Positions 34,801-40,059 of a DNA stretch of 64,000 bases are shown in pieces; positions within the stretch are counted from its first letter, which is position 1, and the number at the start of each line of letters is the position of its first letter. This stretch comes from Pomphorhynchus laevis (lineage: Eukaryota; Acanthocephala; Palaeacanthocephala; Echinorhynchida; Pomphorhynchidae), in assembly GCA_012934845.2 (NCBI GenBank), contig WNNJ02002175.1, positions 40,730-104,729 of the forward strand. Direction: 5' to 3'. The notes beneath the pieces are model-generated. The model saw only the letters and a list, made by a program, of their open reading frames with translations. It was not told the origin of the DNA and did no database searches. Position numbers and translations under genes: made by a program.

Positions 34801-36455
34801 ACTTAGACGACAGGAAAAGCGAAACAAGGAACTTATGTGTCAGGTTGACGAAGAACAAACAAAAACAATTACTCTTACCGACTCGTTAAACAAGTATCAA
34901 GATAGACTTAGAACTTACAAGACACAAATTGAAACTGCGGTGAGACCTTTTTTAATCAACCGATAAGAGAAACGAATGAAACTGTTTTCGAATTACTTTC
35001 GATCATATTCCATTTATAAATATTATTATATTTATTCCATACCCGGAGTTTTTAATTCCGAAATGACATGAATGAAAATGTTTGTGTATTTTATAATACA
35101 CATTTTGCTAATTTATACTAATTTACAAATTTCATCAGAGTAAATACGTCATTTGGGGCCGAAACCTGGTAACATAGCAGTTCTTCCTGATGACATCTTA
35201 TCCCTATTCTAATACAACGTCTGTTATTTAAAATTCAATTCATTAATTTGTTTTCAGTTATAAATTATGACTGTAGATAAATTATATAAAATCTTATATA
35301 ACAATTATTTATTATTTATTATTACTTATTGTTTAATTATTTTAATGTTATTTAACAAGGAAATGTAATCCCGTTTACTTAAATGAGTTAATCAATACAG
35401 CTAACTGAGTCTATGTATCTTTAAGTCCAAAGATACTTTCTCAAATAAAAGCAAATATTGAAGCATTGAATTGATAAAATATTATTGTAATATTAGTCAA
35501 TATTTTATAATCTAATAATTATATATGAATATAATTAATATATTTAACGGTTGCCAGCTATATTTAATATCATATTTATCATAATTTATTAATAATTAAT
35601 AATTTTATTATAAGCATATATTTATTTAATAATATAAAAATATATAATAACATCTTATTTATTATAATTGATTAATAATTAATAAATTTATTATAAATAT
35701 ATATTTATTTAATAATATAAATATATAAAATAACATCTTATTTATTATAATTTATTAATAATTTATAAATTTATGAATAATTATAATTTATTAATTTATA
35801 ATTTGTTATAATTTATTTCCCATAATTTTCATCTTATTTATCATATGTTATCAGTTCTTACCGTTCAATAATCTACATATGAACATATCGGATATATTTA
35901 AATGAATAAAAGGGTTCATCGACCAGACTTTGTTAAATTTGCTGTAAATTTAATTTTATCAAAAATGTCTCTATTTATATTATTATTAAGGTTTTTACAT
36001 ACATTTAACGATTAAAATGATCGTATGTAATTTCAACTGAATAGATTCGAAACATAAAATATAATCTTTATTTTACCTGACGTGTCTACAAAATTACAGA
36101 ATTTGCAGTAATTTGTTGCAAATGATTGATCAAAGGTTGATCAACAACTTTATTGTAATTTTTATAATAATCGAAATTTATTTTAAAACAGGGATCGTAT
36201 AAATTTTTGCCACAACAATTAAACAATATTTTTTACTGAATTTTACAAACCTATAGATTTACTACAAAGTTTGTATTTAATTAAATGCAATTAGAAGTTA
36301 TGATCATTTTCTAGGAGACTATCGCTGCACAAAATCTTACCCGTTCAAGACGATTAGAGCGTGAATTGGGCGATGCTGAGGAACGAGCGGAGTCGGTGAC
36401 AATGACCTTAATCAGAGGAAAATCAATTCACAAAAACTATGATGCATCATACTAA
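4884..36455 (+). CDS. Paramyosin-like thick-filament gene, spliced, at least 15 exons
   Basis: Paramyosin is a ~100-kDa alpha-helical coiled-coil rod that forms the core of invertebrate muscle thick filaments with myosin heavy chain. The best exon chain is 4955-5011, 10356-10442, 14852-15018, 15356-15434, 15489-15734, 22057-22253, 23464-23596, 24719-24935, 25954-26194, 27837-28032, 28079-28207, 32895-33074, 34502-34693, 34739-34939 and 36315-36455. Phases match at every junction from 10442 onward. The joined product is ~820 residues of uninterrupted heptad-rich, Glu/Lys/Arg/Leu-rich helix with no motor domain, close to the ~860-890 of known paramyosins. Recalled nematode and trematode paramyosin aligns exon by exon to the end. 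One N-terminal segment of ~35-50 residues, expected between 5011 and 10356, was not found. A short Met exon at 4884-4904 with donor gtatgt fits in phase but is uncertain. The rod of a myosin heavy chain is the main alternative: it is homologous and could only be excluded by showing that no motor exons lie upstream. Confidence 0.8.
4955..5011 (+). CDS. Paramyosin exon (N-terminal rod)
   Basis: Acceptor ttttag at 4949-4954, donor gtaagt at 5012. It encodes TRLNDLEDELRLERDLRNR, matching the first rod segment of paramyosin (TRLE..., then ...ERELRNR in nematodes). A possible start exon, 4884-4904 (MTEVVIA), would join in phase across a 50-bp intron. Confidence 0.7.
5744..5989. repeat. Foldback (palindromic) repeat, family A copy 1
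   Basis: Begins agcggtgattatgggagaac and ends with the near-exact reverse complement. Inside are three nested arms built from gagctttcgaccaccaaggccatt and its complement. A shorter copy of the same family lies at 42871-43053. Non-coding; probably a hairpin MITE. Confidence 0.75.
6118..6172 (-). ncRNA. Hammerhead-ribozyme-like motif (degenerate)
   Basis: On the - strand: cctgaatatgatagcaggaactattgaaatattg. This is a CTGAWGA-like box (here ctgaata), a helix II formed by atag/ctat around caggaa, then GAAA and TATT. It matches the better copy at 40110-40150 (-). The first box is altered, so activity is doubtful. Confidence 0.4.
6620..6982 (+). mobile_element. Retroelement coding relic, possibly PLE
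   Basis: A + strand frame reads ...SKYIPKIRYKLLPPLGRKI..., followed by CNCKSLSFDKINEHIFQEN and a stop. Motif-poor, but the KLLPPLGRKI block followed by a CxC pair recalls the region after the RT in some Penelope-like proteins. I cannot place it firmly. Just after the stop the sequence enters AT-rich repeat. Confidence 0.3.
7266..7380. repeat. MITE-like inverted-repeat element
   Basis: About 115 bp bounded by atgcgtagtg and cactacgcat. An inner inverted repeat aatcacgtcaaaaaatg/cattttttgacgga is separated by a short loop. Non-coding, consistent with a small non-autonomous DNA transposon. I saw no clear target-site duplication. Confidence 0.6.
7545..7690 (-). repeat. Penelope-like terminal repeat, decayed island copy
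   Basis: Reverse orientation copy (gaggaattacgatgctattagttttcg ... aatacatgctaatgatgtatttcctcttattagattt). Confidence 0.55.
7960..8265 (+). mobile_element. Penelope-like element 3' end plus island
   Basis: Near-duplicate of 8440-8770: the end of the RT coding region (facing + ), then the GC-rich island at 8163-8262, in which ggcccc and ggggcc can pair. The two copies lie head to tail about 490 bp apart, so this looks like a partial tandem copy, a known habit of Penelope-like elements. Confidence 0.65.
8340..8800 (+). mobile_element. Penelope-like element 3' end plus island
   Basis: 8349-8606 encodes the C-terminal part of the Penelope-type RT (HEHSCIPYNIKYNT..., LNNLIDTYFKLGYY...) and ends in GKFLWMDNK and a stop. 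No GIY-YIG endonuclease follows. The GC-rich island comes at 8643-8770. The fragment fits the C-terminus of the 60.1-kb copy. Confidence 0.75.
8940..9125 (+). repeat. Short Penelope-like end fragments
   Basis: Repeats the last ~60 bp of the RT region (cttaagtggcaaatttttatggatggataataaataatatact), then part of the terminal repeat (aaatacgccactagcatgtatttgg), with a small hairpin gataaacttta/taaagtttatc between. Confidence 0.55.
9182..9520 (-). CDS. Proline-rich ORF of unknown function, inside a paramyosin intron
   Basis: A 112-codon - strand ORF starting at 9520 (MGLRSGRNQTAKPAKRP...). It is strongly proline/lysine-rich in residues 13-75 with repeated PPF/KP motifs (ALPPFPKPFPPPFPIVKPDK), then a low-complexity tail. 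Base composition (near 45-50% GC in the proline part) is far above the flanking intron. The + strand over the same bases is also open (9225-9527) and reads glycine-rich, so strand is not certain. I do not recognise it. It could be a nested small gene, an exon of one, or a captured fragment. No signal peptide is evident. Confidence 0.3.
   Translation of the reverse strand: MGLRSGRNQTAKPAKRPTALPPFPKPFPPPFPIVKPDKRQLAPPFAKKAGFPMPIPKTAPFAYQPHAMKPPLIVNLPNSKLESSGGNPIIINDPCRFNNIFLNQILISNENN
10356..10442 (+). CDS. Paramyosin exon
   Basis: Acceptor tttag at 10351-10355, donor gtatta at 10443. It encodes 29 residues from QEKDITALRVDLEELE to SNSKERE, phase 0 at both ends. Fits the paramyosin segment that precedes the conserved ...RRRHQ... 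region. Confidence 0.7.
10671..11384 (+). repeat. Tandem repeat, 273-bp unit, about 2.6 copies
   Basis: The phrase attttatcgtattagataaaa starts at 10671, 10944 and 11217, exactly 273 bp apart. Copies 1 and 2 look nearly identical over the full unit; copy 3 breaks off near 11384. AT-rich, non-coding, in the second large paramyosin intron. Near-identity implies recent duplication. Confidence 0.9.
11560..13760 (-). mobile_element. LINE retrotransposon relic with APE endonuclease and RT
   Basis: A - strand LINE relic in a GC-richer island. Reading 13720 to 11700: an APE-type endonuclease block ending in MLLGDLNDRSGRW (13600-13560; the GDxN motif), then an RT piece at 12167-12538 with KDRSVHSAVGELEQF and VVAVFLDFSTAFD (motif A), and VVYADDI (motif C) on the - strand near 12152-12172. 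The C-terminal tail runs to 11700. Motif style is that of the Jockey/CR1-like superfamily. Stops and frame changes separate the blocks, so it is inactive. It sits antisense inside a paramyosin intron. Confidence 0.75.
11580..11660 (-). repeat. tRNA-like segment at the LINE 3' end (SINE-like)
   Basis: On the - strand: gggtagtggtttagtaggatagcgg, close to a tRNA A box, then gggctcagatccctg about 30 nt later, resembling a B box. A related segment lies at 44750-44890 on the + strand. This suggests a tRNA-derived SINE head or a LINE tail with tRNA-like structure. No full cloverleaf was folded, so I do not call a tRNA gene. Confidence 0.4.
13732..13793 (+). repeat. 14-bp minisatellite, about four units
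   Basis: Unit aagaatagttaaat repeated in direct order with one base variant in the last unit. Confidence 0.85.
13955..14165. repeat. Long palindrome with hammerhead-like motif in each arm
   Basis: Two arms of ~95 bp, near-perfect reverse complements, meet around 14050-14062. Each arm carries ctgaagatgatagcaatagg followed by ctactgaaaattc: a CTGAWGA box, a short tagc/gcta helix II, and GAAA. The outer ends read attatttattagtggagagag. Inverted terminal repeats with ribozyme motifs are a known feature of Penelope-like elements, so this may be a solo inverted pair. Non-coding. Confidence 0.7.
14503..14543. repeat. Perfect short palindrome
   Basis: ttgagtgatgtccgatgt, a 5-nt loop (actgc), then acatcggacatcactcaa: an 18-bp perfect stem. 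A partial repeat of the same phrase follows (atgccgatgtccaa). Function unknown. Confidence 0.8.
14852..15018 (+). CDS. Paramyosin exon
   Basis: Acceptor ttttag ending 14851, donor gtaaat at 15019. It encodes IENSKRLKQEINDLRSKI..., through GAIRRRFQDQ to TLKARS plus two bases. The IRRRF block matches the MRRRHQ landmark of trematode paramyosin. Confidence 0.85.
15019..15355 (+). other. Paramyosin intron, 337 bp
   Basis: Donor gtaaat, acceptor ttaag. AT-rich, with no further feature seen. Confidence 0.7.
15356..15434 (+). CDS. Paramyosin exon
   Basis: The first base completes the Arg codon of the previous exon; then LEKESKQYLIEIEDLRTEIE to SISKAK; donor gtttat. Followed by a 54-bp intron. Confidence 0.85.
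15489..15734 (+). CDS. Paramyosin exon
   Basis: Acceptor cttaag, donor gtatgt. 82 codons: NQAATMCREMETRYQ ... DDILIQLNDANEVKRKL ... TRTSLESEIV. The NDANEVKRKL block aligns with the MADANSAKSRL region of trematode paramyosin. Confidence 0.9.
16054..16136. repeat. MITE-like short inverted repeat
   Basis: Ends attgttcacaaat and atttgtgaacaaat, with an inner hairpin gactattgcaatagtc. The inner part recurs in reverse near 33390-33435 (aaaggactattgcagtagtcgaaaat), so this is a repeat family. Confidence 0.55.
16516..17604 (-). pseudogene. C-terminal RT thumb, zinc knuckle and restriction-like endonuclease
   Basis: 362 codons. LPTSVGGLGIR marks the post-RT region. A knuckle CICRSEMSCCHALLC is followed by IRHNEIRDTL, then ARADIV and FIDVCIF, the spaced acidic residues typical of the PD-(D/E)XK-like endonuclease of the R2 group. 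The same order is seen in the 55.2-kb fusion and in the 40.8-kb fragment. Confidence 0.8.
17940..18899 (-). pseudogene. Reverse transcriptase domain of the retroelement
   Basis: 319 codons. Visible RT motifs: GGAGPSGMTAVIMKTL (motif 0/1 region), FTASKIIALNKKPGIRSIGV (motifs 1-2), LLAIDAANAFN (motif A, catalytic Asp), LTQGDPLAMAAFAV (motif B) and WYADDPSFVG (motif C, YADD). The frame ends shortly after motif C. The continuation (HYGYIVNPGKSKLL..., LVILGSPIG) is readable on the same strand at 17940-17740 in another frame or past a stop. Confidence 0.85.
18939..19586 (-). pseudogene. N-terminal part of the retroelement ORF, CXC-like cysteine-rich domain
   Basis: 215 codons from ATG at 19586. 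Residues ~27-58 form a dense cysteine array (CCGCNGPNAVCKGCRCRKAN then HCTNCAAPNC) resembling the CXC/CRC DNA-binding domain of tesmin/TSO1/LIN-54 proteins. The rest is a helix-rich linker. The frame ends at a stop 40 bp before the RT frame begins at 18899. In an intact relative these would presumably be one ORF. Role inferred: DNA or RNA binding during target recognition. Confidence 0.65.
20855..21510. repeat. Two tandem copies of a SINE-like repeat
   Basis: About 340 bp at 20855-21200 is repeated at 21220-21510 at high identity (attgttcgtggaatcatttg, caaatgacaaagtcacc, ggattgaagttggg, tattcacccgtctgcattaa). The start resembles the repeats near 38145 and 61585 (caccacgaaagaa, accgtttc, ctcatcagtag). 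Non-coding; the 96-codon ORF on the - strand does not look real. Confidence 0.6.
22057..22253 (+). CDS. Paramyosin exon
   Basis: Acceptor atttag, donor gtttgt at 22254. It encodes NSRTLQSNLKNTTMDLESTK ... EEYQRNIDNRIEEMEDLR. Ends after two bases of the last Arg codon. Confidence 0.9.
22254..23463 (+). other. Paramyosin intron, 1.2 kb
   Basis: AT-rich, with nothing identifiable apart from weak homopolymer runs. Confidence 0.6.
23464..23596 (+). CDS. Paramyosin exon
   Basis: The first base completes Arg; RKLNNQIVELQEQLTDSLAK, NTEKAKSRLQTQVDSL, IDVEN; donor gtaagt. The EKAKSRLQTQVDSL block matches the conserved EKTK.KL..E..DL segment of paramyosin and myosin rods. Confidence 0.9.
23597..24718 (+). 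other. Paramyosin intron, 1.1 kb
   Basis: AT-rich, ending with simple taatatt-type repeats near 24540-24650. No other feature seen. Confidence 0.6.
24719..24935 (+). CDS. Paramyosin exon
   Basis: Acceptor aaatag, donor gtttgt at 24936. It encodes YRKKSEEYSRKAKALESELE ... LKDVVNQLTEQVELSQRDRR then RLQ plus one base. Confidence 0.9.
25603..25872 (+). repeat. Tandem duplication, about 130-bp unit
   Basis: gttcataaataagataagcc, gccatatttctcat, ttattgataat, aactgccattttaac and aaactttcgta occur in order twice, with small length differences between units. It lies in the intron just upstream of exon 25954-26194. Confidence 0.8.
25954..26194 (+). CDS. Paramyosin exon
   Basis: Two bases complete Asp, then ELDVVLSQIEELRLRIVEQE ... 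SLASIIDDLNAEIDEE ... MERRLEDKEAEINSLR (two bases of the last codon). Donor gtaaca. The MEQRLREKDEELENLR segment of trematode paramyosin aligns directly. Confidence 0.9.
26290..26960 (+). mobile_element. LINE RT relic and a ~110-bp imperfect repeat pair
   Basis: Higher-GC block in an intron. On the + strand 26855-26945 reads GPDNIHLSSL... and, in another frame, AVVPVFKKGDIHQL, the PVFKKGD block common before RT motif 1 in LINEs. Two imperfect copies of ~110 bp (gagaccattgctcacgtgatc... and gagaccattgcttatattaaag...) lie at ~26330 and ~26755. Too decayed to assign to a clade. Confidence 0.45.
27125..27310 (-). repeat. Penelope-like terminal repeat, island copy
   Basis: Reverse orientation: gaataagaattagaggtcat ... 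atcaggtttcggccc ... caacatagc ... aagggccaaatacatgctaatgacatattccctctt. Followed by ttctaatacaaagcatattgttt, the usual neighbour. Confidence 0.65.
27837..28032 (+). CDS. Paramyosin exon
   Basis: The first base completes Arg; INHAKQLDNLQAELDDVEIR, SKNEIHRLKTKFQADIEEHI, NKRLQNALK; donor gtttgt. The EIHRLKTKFQADIEE block is close to the paramyosin landmark EIARLKKKYQAQITELE. Followed by a 46-bp intron. Confidence 0.92.
28079..28207 (+). CDS. Paramyosin exon
   Basis: Acceptor atacag, donor gtaagt. 43 codons: EVEDRLAEEMHCHEATRTEL ... RLSIDELRSMLER. Matches ALEDERRAREAAE...EEIRSQLE of trematode paramyosin. Confidence 0.9.
28545..28576. repeat. Hairpin, 13-bp stem
   Basis: cacaaggatacaa, then a short loop, then ttgtatccttgtg. 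Isolated in an AT-rich intron. Function unknown. Confidence 0.7.
29690..31250 (+). mobile_element. Penelope-like element cluster, broken fragments
   Basis: At least three overlapping or tandem fragments of the PLE RT in + orientation. 29700-30190 carries YDFSTLYTNLDL-like and GSNSIPIIADLFLSFIE-like blocks. 30350-30760 repeats the first part. 30790-31250 carries the C-terminal third and ends near FMDE.. like the 8.6-kb copy. Same family as 1870-2830 and 60112-60903. All pieces are broken many times. Confidence 0.8.
31251..31380 (+). repeat. Penelope-like terminal repeat, decayed copy
   Basis: Follows the RT end directly (aatatactttgtattagaata ... gagaaaatacgtcatgatcatgta ... agcagttcttcatgatgac ... 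ggctgttatttatttgtcaa). Confidence 0.6.
31425..32345 (-). mobile_element. LINE relic, RT and C-terminal region, antisense
   Basis: GC-richer block. The - strand frame at 32108-32302 reads SPLLFLVYIDKISRRV and then ANDVVLLASCPKDLQCLLDR, the LINE RT motif B-C region, with the catalytic YADD/FADD written as SAND here, i.e. mutated. 31427-31640 reads a LINE C-terminal tail (SIIRLPRRVFQARLSEKRHR, YWWIDQISKLAEDRLG). Stops separate the blocks. Inactive. Confidence 0.7.
32895..33074 (+). CDS. Paramyosin exon
   Basis: Acceptor attcag, donor gtacgt. 60 codons: SEKSRKTTELELHDAESRMI ... RITAEKKKFESDAIQYALEV ... KRVDER. Aligns with LSDRARKNAESELNDANGRI of trematode paramyosin. Confidence 0.92.
33075..34501 (+). 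other. Paramyosin intron, 1.4 kb
   Basis: AT-rich. It includes a partial copy of the 16.05-kb inverted-repeat family near 33345-33440 and the short tandem repeat at 34298-34400. Confidence 0.6.
34298..34400 (+). repeat. Tandem duplication, ~54-bp unit
   Basis: gagcacacaacgttccataa...gagtgagggatta followed directly by gagcaaacaacattccataa...gagtgagggatta. Confidence 0.85.
34502..34693 (+). CDS. Paramyosin exon
   Basis: Acceptor atatag, donor gtatat. 64 codons: ARKLASELVIRAEEVRHEHE ... IDEAEAYARAESRRIATRFE GR. Aligns with KLEEAEAFATREGRRMVQKL of trematode paramyosin. Followed by a 45-bp intron. Confidence 0.92.
34739..34939 (+). CDS. Paramyosin exon
   Basis: Acceptor tttaag, donor gtgaga. 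67 codons: ISQMESELDLERGRYQELLK ... NKYQDRLRTYKTQIETA. Aligns with VRELEAELDGE and the YKRQ landmark near the C-terminus. An alternative acceptor (ttccag) a few bases upstream is out of frame with the homology. Confidence 0.92.
35135..35230 (+). repeat. Penelope-like terminal repeat, partial island
   Basis: tcatttggggccgaaacctggtaacatagcagttcttcctgatgac, then the usual tail ctaatacaacgtctgttattt. Confidence 0.6.
35560..35830. repeat. AT-rich repeats, ~90-bp unit
   Basis: Two to three degenerate units of tttattaataattaataa...atatatttatttaataatataaa...taacatcttatttattata. Confidence 0.6.
36315..36455 (+). CDS. Paramyosin terminal exon with stop
   Basis: Acceptor ttctag. 46 codons, ETIAAQNLTRSRRLERELGD then AEERAESVTMTLIRGKSIHK, NYDASY, stop taa at 36453. 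The AQNL...R..ERELGDAEERAE block is the C-terminal landmark shared by paramyosin and myosin rods. The short non-helical tail after TLIRG is as expected for paramyosin. Confidence 0.9.
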   Translation, partial: ETIAAQNLTRSRRLERELGDAEERAESVTMTLIRGKSIHKNYDASY

Positions 36456-36749
36456 ATCAGTTTAGTTGTAACCATTGATGCTGGATTAGAAACATGCGAA
36501 TAATATTTTGATGTGTACTAGTCAACCAGTTTAAATAGAATATATTCTATTCGAATAAATTTGAATTAAACATTTTTTGACGTGTTTTCTGAAATTACTT
36601 TCGTATTAAAAACTTAAACGGGCTAAGTTCCTACTGCACAGATTCATCGATTTATGTGATCAAACAACATTCTTCGAGTATTGAATCCATTAACAGCTTA
36701 ACGTGTACTAGTAGATATCCAATTCGAACACATATCCCAGTACGACTTG

Positions 36750-37510
36750 TGTGAATAAATGTGTATTAATGCTAGCCCTCTCCCGTCTTTTGCATTTAAC
36801 AGAACGGACAACACAAGCACACACATTTGTCTGGCAGTCGTTCGTATTCTTCTTCGGCATTTGTCCTGCTTGGCAGGGTCTGCTATCATGACCAGGTTAT
36901 TCCATTCCTCCCGTCGGTATGCCTTGTTCCTTGGAATCTGCAACGATGGCAGATCTTTGTTGATCGAGTCAAACCAACGGCGCTTTGGTCTTTCGCGGGG
37001 GCAATTATCTGGAACGCGAAGTTTAAAGGATGCACGAATGGGAGTTTCCGCTGGATACCTTACAACGTGGCCGTACTATTTGACTCTCGTTTCCCTCGCA
37101 TTTTCTGATATAGGCACTACCTCAAAAGTCTTGCGAATTTTATCGTTAGACACCCGATCTCTAAGTGTTAGACCCATTGTCCATCGTAGCATCTTCGTAT
37201 CCATCGTGTCTAATCGATGATATGCTGATGTAGTCACCTGACGGAATTCGGCTTCGTATAAAGCGTTCGTATTATTTGTATTCTTAATTTAAAGTCAAGA
37301 CATGCCCGATGTATCCTACAAATGTTCAGCCGATCAATCAACTAAAAACTGGTCCGTAGCTTTGTCACTCAAGCAATCCATAATGCACGCAGCGTTCCCT
37401 CTTTTAATTGCTGTACTAAGGCGTTGCCGAAGGAAGGATGCGTCGAGTGCTTCCCCGATCGCTCTTTTGATGTATTTCCAAGCATCTTTATGAAGAAAGT
37501 CGTATCCTTC
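36750..37510 (-). mobile_element. RTE/BovB-like LINE 3' end, antisense
   Basis: - strand frames read MLRWTMGLTLRDRVSNDKIR, VKWYGHVVRYPAETPIRASL, ERPKRRWFDSINKDLPSLQI and then YRREEWNNLVMIADPAKQ, the order and wording of the C-terminal region of RTE-type LINEs (LRW..G.T..D.IRN; RLKWYGHV.R; GRPK.RW.D; R..WR.....DP). 37300-37510 continues as decayed sequence. Frames are interrupted. Lies just downstream of paramyosin. Confidence 0.65.
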
Positions 37511-38140
37511 CCAAAAGCCCCCAAAATGTAATTTTGGGAGCTTTTAATTAAATTACTGTGTATATTATATCTCAAAATGTAAGTATTTAATATCACCAAA
37601 ACAATTGTATATCACCAAGACAATTGTTATATATATTAATAATAACAAAAAAATATTAATAATTATATATTTTAATCTAAATCAGCCAACTTGTCTCTTT
37701 GTATTTAATAGTTTATAATTTCGGCTGAATTTTATTTAAAATTAGCAAGCCTGATGCGTAAATCAAAAGTCGAAAGCACTTTTACCAAACTGGTATCTCT
37801 ATTCTCGATCATACATAATTACATACTCTTATATTCGCTGCATGTTTTTGAAAATAATCGATGCAAAGCCTATCATGTCTCACATCCGAAAATGTTTTTT
37901 ATTTTTATAAAAAAATAAAATTTTTATTAATATATTATGAATAGATGACTAATAACCTTCAATTGAGGATGCGATGATAATTTTTTGTCGCGATGATAAT
38001 GCAGCAACACAATTGCAGTTATCAAACAATATGTTAGTAAACATCCACTCTAATCTATTTCTTTCTCATTTGCAATTATAAATTTACATGTGAATTTTAA
38101 AATGATACCATTCCGCGTTAATTTTGTTAGTCATTTTTAG
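37511..38140. other. AT-rich, no gene seen
   Basis: Short frames only. Nothing recognised. Confidence 0.5.
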
Positions 38141-38144
38141 CCAG

Positions 38145-38395
38145 ACGCGGTAGAACAACCAATGCTATATGCCGTTTCGTCATCACTATGACTCGTCATT
38201 GTCAGTTCCCTCTCACTGCTGGATGCAGAGGAAGACTGGCAGACGGCTCTATCAATGAATCATGTGAATAATGTACTAGAAAACCTCTAGTAACATCATC
38301 ATTGAGTGCTGAATTAGCACTACCACTTCACCAAATAGGATCATTAGCGCAAAAGCACTTGTAAATGCCAGCGCAAGGTATCTAAAATATGGGCT
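38145..38395 (+). repeat. SINE-like repeat, copy 1 (pair with 61585-61830)
   Basis: Shares gccgtttcgtcat, cactgctggatgcagagga, ggcagacgg/ggcagatgg, cttcaccaaa.aggatcat.agc and atgccagcgca with 61585-61830 in the same order over ~245 bp. Non-coding. The 5' part also resembles the 20.9-kb repeats. Confidence 0.65.
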
Positions 38396-38439
38396 AACTT
38401 CCTTTGTGAATTTTAAAATGATACCATTCCGTGTGAATT

Positions 38440-38660
38440 TTGATACAATTTATAAATTTACAGAAACGAATAAAGTGAAGAAACACGTTTTATTCCAAAG
38501 GCCATTTTACTTCTATAGCTCTTGCTATTATATTCAAAGATTTCTAAAGTTTTCATGAAGAACACTTGATGATAGCTAGAGGTATCGATCGTTTAGTGAC
38601 TGTTTTGGAATAAACCTTTTTACACACCCACTTTATTCGTTTCTGTAAATTTATAAGAGA
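38440..38660. repeat. Foldback element with hammerhead-like arms
   Basis: Ends tataaatttacagaaacgaataaagtg and cactttattcgtttctgtaaatttata are reverse complements. Next inward lie ttttattccaaa and ttttggaataaa. The left arm (38520-38560, - strand) and the right arm (38570-38605, + strand, cttgatgatagc...) carry degraded versions of the ctgatga/atagc/gctat/gaaa motif seen at 40110-40150. Confidence 0.55.
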
Positions 38661-39382
38661 TTTAAGAAGAAAAATAAATATTTTCAATATTTTTTAATCT
38701 TAATATTTTTATATTATAATATTAGATGATAACGTAGGTGATACAATTTATTACTTTGTGCATTTAAGTTTATTTTAAGTTTGTAGTTTTATATTTTGGA
38801 TTTGTTTTCTGTTATAATTTAATTTGATGATATTTTGGTAAACTCTATCTGCCTTAATATTTAATTTTCTTAAATATAATATTCAAAGGCAAAAATAACT
38901 TTCAATTATCAACGCTAATTTCATTAATGTACTATTACAATTAATGGTCCGTTTAGTTTTTAGTTTTTAATTAGTAGTTTAATTTTTTTTAATTTTTAGT
39001 TTTTAGTTCACATTGAGATTTTGAAAATTCGTTAAATAATTTTGAATTTTTCGACATAATTTGGAAGTTAGAAGTTTTAAATTTTTTTAATTTATTAGAA
39101 ATAAATTAAAAAATGAAATTTTTAAAATATAAATAAATTTAAAAAAAATTAAAATTTTTAAAATTTTAATAAATTTTAAAAATATCTTAACAATAAAATA
39201 TTAGATAAGAAATACTAAACCCATAATATTCTTCCATTTCGATTATATAGTTAGTTTTATTCAAACAAGGAAGAAGAAAACAGTGAAAGCAGCTGGTTAT
39301 AGCTAATAACTGCAGCACCTGCTCAAAGAAAATGACGGCGATCGTTTTGAATCTTTTTATAAAGCACGTACATTTAAAAAAA

Positions 39383-39440
39383 CATTGTAATTTTCTGAAA
39401 ACGCTAACAGTAGTTAGCGAAATATCAAATAAAATTTCTT
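39383..39440 (+). ncRNA. Hammerhead-ribozyme-like motif 1
   Basis: ctgaaaac at 39395, a perfect helix II gctaac-agta-gttagc at 39403-39418, GAAA at 39419-39422, then TATC with ATC as a possible NUH cut site. Flanking aatttt and aaaatt can form helix I. The CTGAWGA box is altered to ctgaaaa here. Minimal type I hammerheads of this form are known from Penelope-like elements. Confidence 0.6.
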
Positions 39441-39639
39441 CTTTCTTTGATCCAACTCAAGTAGATTATTTATCAATAATGGATCATTATCAACTATTTA
39501 AAATAAAGGAAAGCACAAGGAAAATAGCATTCTAGCTGTGGACTAGAGTGACTACGAATATGTTCAACTTCAAAACTAGTCAGAACATTATATAGAGGAG
39601 ATGCCGTTGGACTATGTTTTAAATAACATTTTTTAAAAA

Positions 39640-39697
39640 CATTGTAATTTTCTGAAGATGCTAACAGAAGTTAGCGAAATATTAAATAAATATTCTC
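39640..39697 (+). ncRNA. Hammerhead-ribozyme-like motif 2
   Basis: ctgaaga at 39652-39658 (fits CTGAWGA), helix II gctaac-agaa-gttagc at 39660-39675, GAAA at 39676-39679, TATT next. Best-preserved core of the three + strand copies. Part of a ~60-bp repeat also present at 39383 and 50540. Confidence 0.65.
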
Positions 39698-40059
39698 GTA
39701 ATGCTTTCCGGATCCCATAATTATTTACAACTATATATAAACATTAATAATTTAATTGATTAATAATTTAAATTTTTAAAGTTGAAATTAAAAATCAAAT
39801 AACTGCCTAAGAATAAAAATTTATAAACAAAAGTTTATTTTAGGCGTAACGTTTTACCAAAATGAATTAAAATAATCATTAATATTTAAATTTTATTAAT
39901 TTAATTATTGATAAATAATTAAATAATAATTAAAATAATTAAGTAACTGAATCGCTGTTTCAAACTATAAAGTGAAGATTTGATTAGTTTTTGTTAAGAC
40001 TTTTATACTGTACTTCAATAACATTTTTTAATGCCTTACTGATCTAATATTTTATTTAG

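Noticed and set aside
4955-36455. Myosin heavy chain instead of paramyosin
   Set aside because: No motor-domain exon is visible upstream, total rod length fits paramyosin, and the EIHRLKTKFQADIEE segment is closer to paramyosin. Not fully excluded.
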